Part shown: one piece after another, positions 62,755-64,000 of the stretch
Layout: the number at the start of each line of letters is the position of its first letter
Position numbering within the stretch: the first letter of the stretch is position 1
DNA from: Diplonema japonicum
Taxonomy: Eukaryota; Euglenozoa; Diplonemea; Diplonemida; Diplonemidae
DNA length: 64,000 nucleotides
Direction: 5' to 3'
NCBI GenBank assembly: GCA_964019335.1
Contig: OZ025670.1
Coordinates: forward strand, 62,001 to 126,000
Notes under the pieces: model-generated
The model's input: only the letters and a program-made list of their open reading frames with translations
Databases searched by the model: none
What the model was told of the DNA's origin: nothing
Translations under genes and position numbers: made by a program

Positions 62755-63639
62755 CTAGTTCACTATTGCCCAGTCCTGCACGTAGCACACCACATAGTCG
62801 CAGGACAGGCAGACCCTCCCGCGGGTGCTCATGTCATGCTCACCAGAGCATTCCGTGCACTACCACACTGGTCTCCTTTCTAACCTGCTTGAGGGTTGCG
62901 CTGCAGTTGGGGCAGGGCACCCTCGTCACGTTGTTCGTTCGCTGGCTTGGGGTCACTTGGCTTGGTGCCGCTGCTTGGCTTGGGGCTGAGGCTTCTTGGT
63001 CAGGCATTTCTTCTTCTTCTGCTTCTTCGTCAGAAGAAGGCGCATCAGAAATGGCCTCTATGTCGAGCTGCTGAACATCTCAGTGATCTCAATGTCCGGG
63101 TCTTCGGGTGCTGGTTCCGGTCGACTGACAGTCCCAATGGCTCCAATGGATCAATCTCCATCGGGTCAACTCCTGCATCTGCACCCAGCTTCTCGAACCA
63201 GCTCGACCTCGGAAGGCGGGGGCGGAGGGCCAGGCGAGGGCGCAGGAACGTCCTCAGTGGGCGGGGTCACGGATGCAAACCCGGGTGGGAGATCGTTAAA
63301 AAGGTAAGCGAACCCTGCCCGGATTGTTAGCTTGCGGTAAGCCTCGACACCCCAGGCAAGAACAAAAGGACGCATAATCTTTGTCCTTTTGTCAACCTCT
63401 AGCATTGCTGATTTTGCAATCTGTGAAGGTGTCGGGGCAGCAGGGGAGTCCACGGGGTTGGCAACAGAAGCAACGGGACCGGCAACAGAAACCACAGGAC
63501 CGGCAACAGAAACCACAGGACCGGCAACAGAAACCACAGGACCGGCAACAGAAACCACAGGACCGGCAACAGAAACCACAGGACCATACAGTACACTAAA
63601 TCCCCAGACCATTATTAAAACTGAACAATATAAATACAA
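62755..63639 (-). pseudogene. Decayed - strand gene with zinc-ribbon-like end and PVVSVAG repeats
   Basis: This is the only stretch where the - strand looks coding. Reading leftward from 63639: five copies of PVVSVAG, then AKSAMLEVDKRTKIMRPFVL and RKLTIRAGFAYLFND, then a proline-rich part to about 63166. The frame then breaks several times; fragments in successive frames read GADAGVDPMEIDPLEPLGL, PAPEDPDIEITEMFSSS and ISDAPSSDEEAEEEEMPDQE. A Cys-rich end follows in two frames (VPCPNCSATLKQVRKET; then TECSGEHDMSTRGRVCLSCD), stopping at 62755. Three CxxC pairs suggest a zinc ribbon, as at the end of some transposases, but I cannot name the family. Multiple frameshifts suggest a pseudogene, or a mobile-element remnant. 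Confidence 0.5.
63460..63585. repeat. 21-bp tandem repeat, six units
   Basis: The unit is GGCAACAGAAACCACAGGAC-C. Units start at 63460, 63481, 63502, 63523, 63544 and 63565; the first is diverged. On the - strand each unit encodes seven residues (PVVSVAG); on + it would encode ATETTGP. There are no spacers, so it is not a CRISPR array. Confidence 0.85.
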
Positions 63640-64000
63640 ATCCGGTAATATTTTTTATTTTTATTTTTATTTTTTTTTTGGTTTCTAAAAGAAAAAGCCG
63701 GATCCCTTCCAGTCAAGAGCAGGACTACCTGAAGAAAATGAAAAAAAAAAAAAAAAAGAAGAAAAGCAGGCCAGAACAAGGCAAAAAGAAAAATCGAAAG
63801 AAATTGAAAGAATCGAATATTTATAAAATTTTCACCCCCCACCTTTTTTTTTCTGCCCCTTCTCCTGATGCGCATTGCATATCTTTGTTGGAAGACTTGA
63901 TAATGCCCAGGATACTGGAAACAAAAAAAAAAAGAAAAAAAAAAAGAACAGGCGAGAGGAATGAGTTACAGCTCTGCCCGGTAATAACCTTTATACACAG
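63640..64000. other. A/T-rich end of window; no gene seen
   Basis: T and A runs; no coding region longer than low-complexity frames. It would include the upstream region of the - strand decayed gene. Confidence 0.5.

Noticed and set aside
63460-63585. Possible CRISPR array
   Set aside because: The units are directly abutting 21-bp tandem repeats with no spacers, in eukaryotic DNA.
63389-63688. + strand frame with ATETTGP repeats
   Set aside because: It ends in poly-Phe/Tyr low complexity and has no supporting context; the - strand reading of the same DNA has protein-like sequence beyond the repeat.

Overview
The window looks like nuclear DNA of a protist. About 25 gene models lie almost entirely on the + strand, one after another. 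They include eukaryotic hallmarks (SRP19, a kinesin-13, a DH-PH exchange factor, a Rho-like protein, cytosolic-type NADP-IDH) and are interrupted by very short GT-AG introns. Most start codons sit a short way downstream of a pyrimidine-rich tract ending in CAG. Long one-directional gene arrays with a CAG acceptor before each ATG are what polycistronic transcription with spliced-leader trans-splicing looks like in Euglenozoa. The frequent cis-introns argue against kinetoplastids and make a diplonemid-like euglenozoan my best guess. That is inference: no spliced-leader gene or rRNA is visible, and dinozoans are an alternative.

Layout. 0-13.4 kb: a 5'-truncated protein of a family I cannot name, a multi-span membrane protein with a lipase-like tail lacking its serine, a LINE remnant, an MIB/HERC2-like protein, a two-TM protein and a DH-PH protein. 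13.6-18.5 kb: two paralogous double cold-shock-domain genes and an Rnl2-type RNA ligase. 18.6-30.5 kb: modular repeat clusters alternating with an LVIVD-type membrane protein (frameshifted), an S/T-rich EGF-like surface protein and an LRR protein. 30.6-44.7 kb: a secreted Cys-rich protein, a pseudo-Rho fusion, SRP19, a cytoskeleton-like F-x-P-x-x-N-x-x-S protein, MMAA and a giant coiled-coil protein with an RPA70N-like head. 45-54 kb: NADP-IDH, a PB1-like large protein, adenosylhomocysteinase and a peroxisomal-type dienoyl-CoA isomerase. 54.4-61.3 kb: repeat clusters, a kinesin-13 with a zinc knuckle, and an RRM-like protein. The right end carries a decayed reading frame on the - strand, a possible strand switch.

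The most distinctive features are (1) introns of 33-66 nt with a GTAT 5' splice site, some consisting of almost nothing but a homopolymer; (2) a family of discrete repeat modules, always in the gene-sense orientation, in clusters that end shortly before the next gene, whose inter-module spacers have intron-like size and GT/GC...AG ends; and (3) unusual domain fusions (pseudo-Rho + chitobiase-like + discoidin-like; kinesin-13 + CCHC knuckle; RPA70N-like + coiled coil). Intergenic DNA is packed with homopolymers of all four bases. I could run no searches, so family assignments rest on motifs I recognise by eye.
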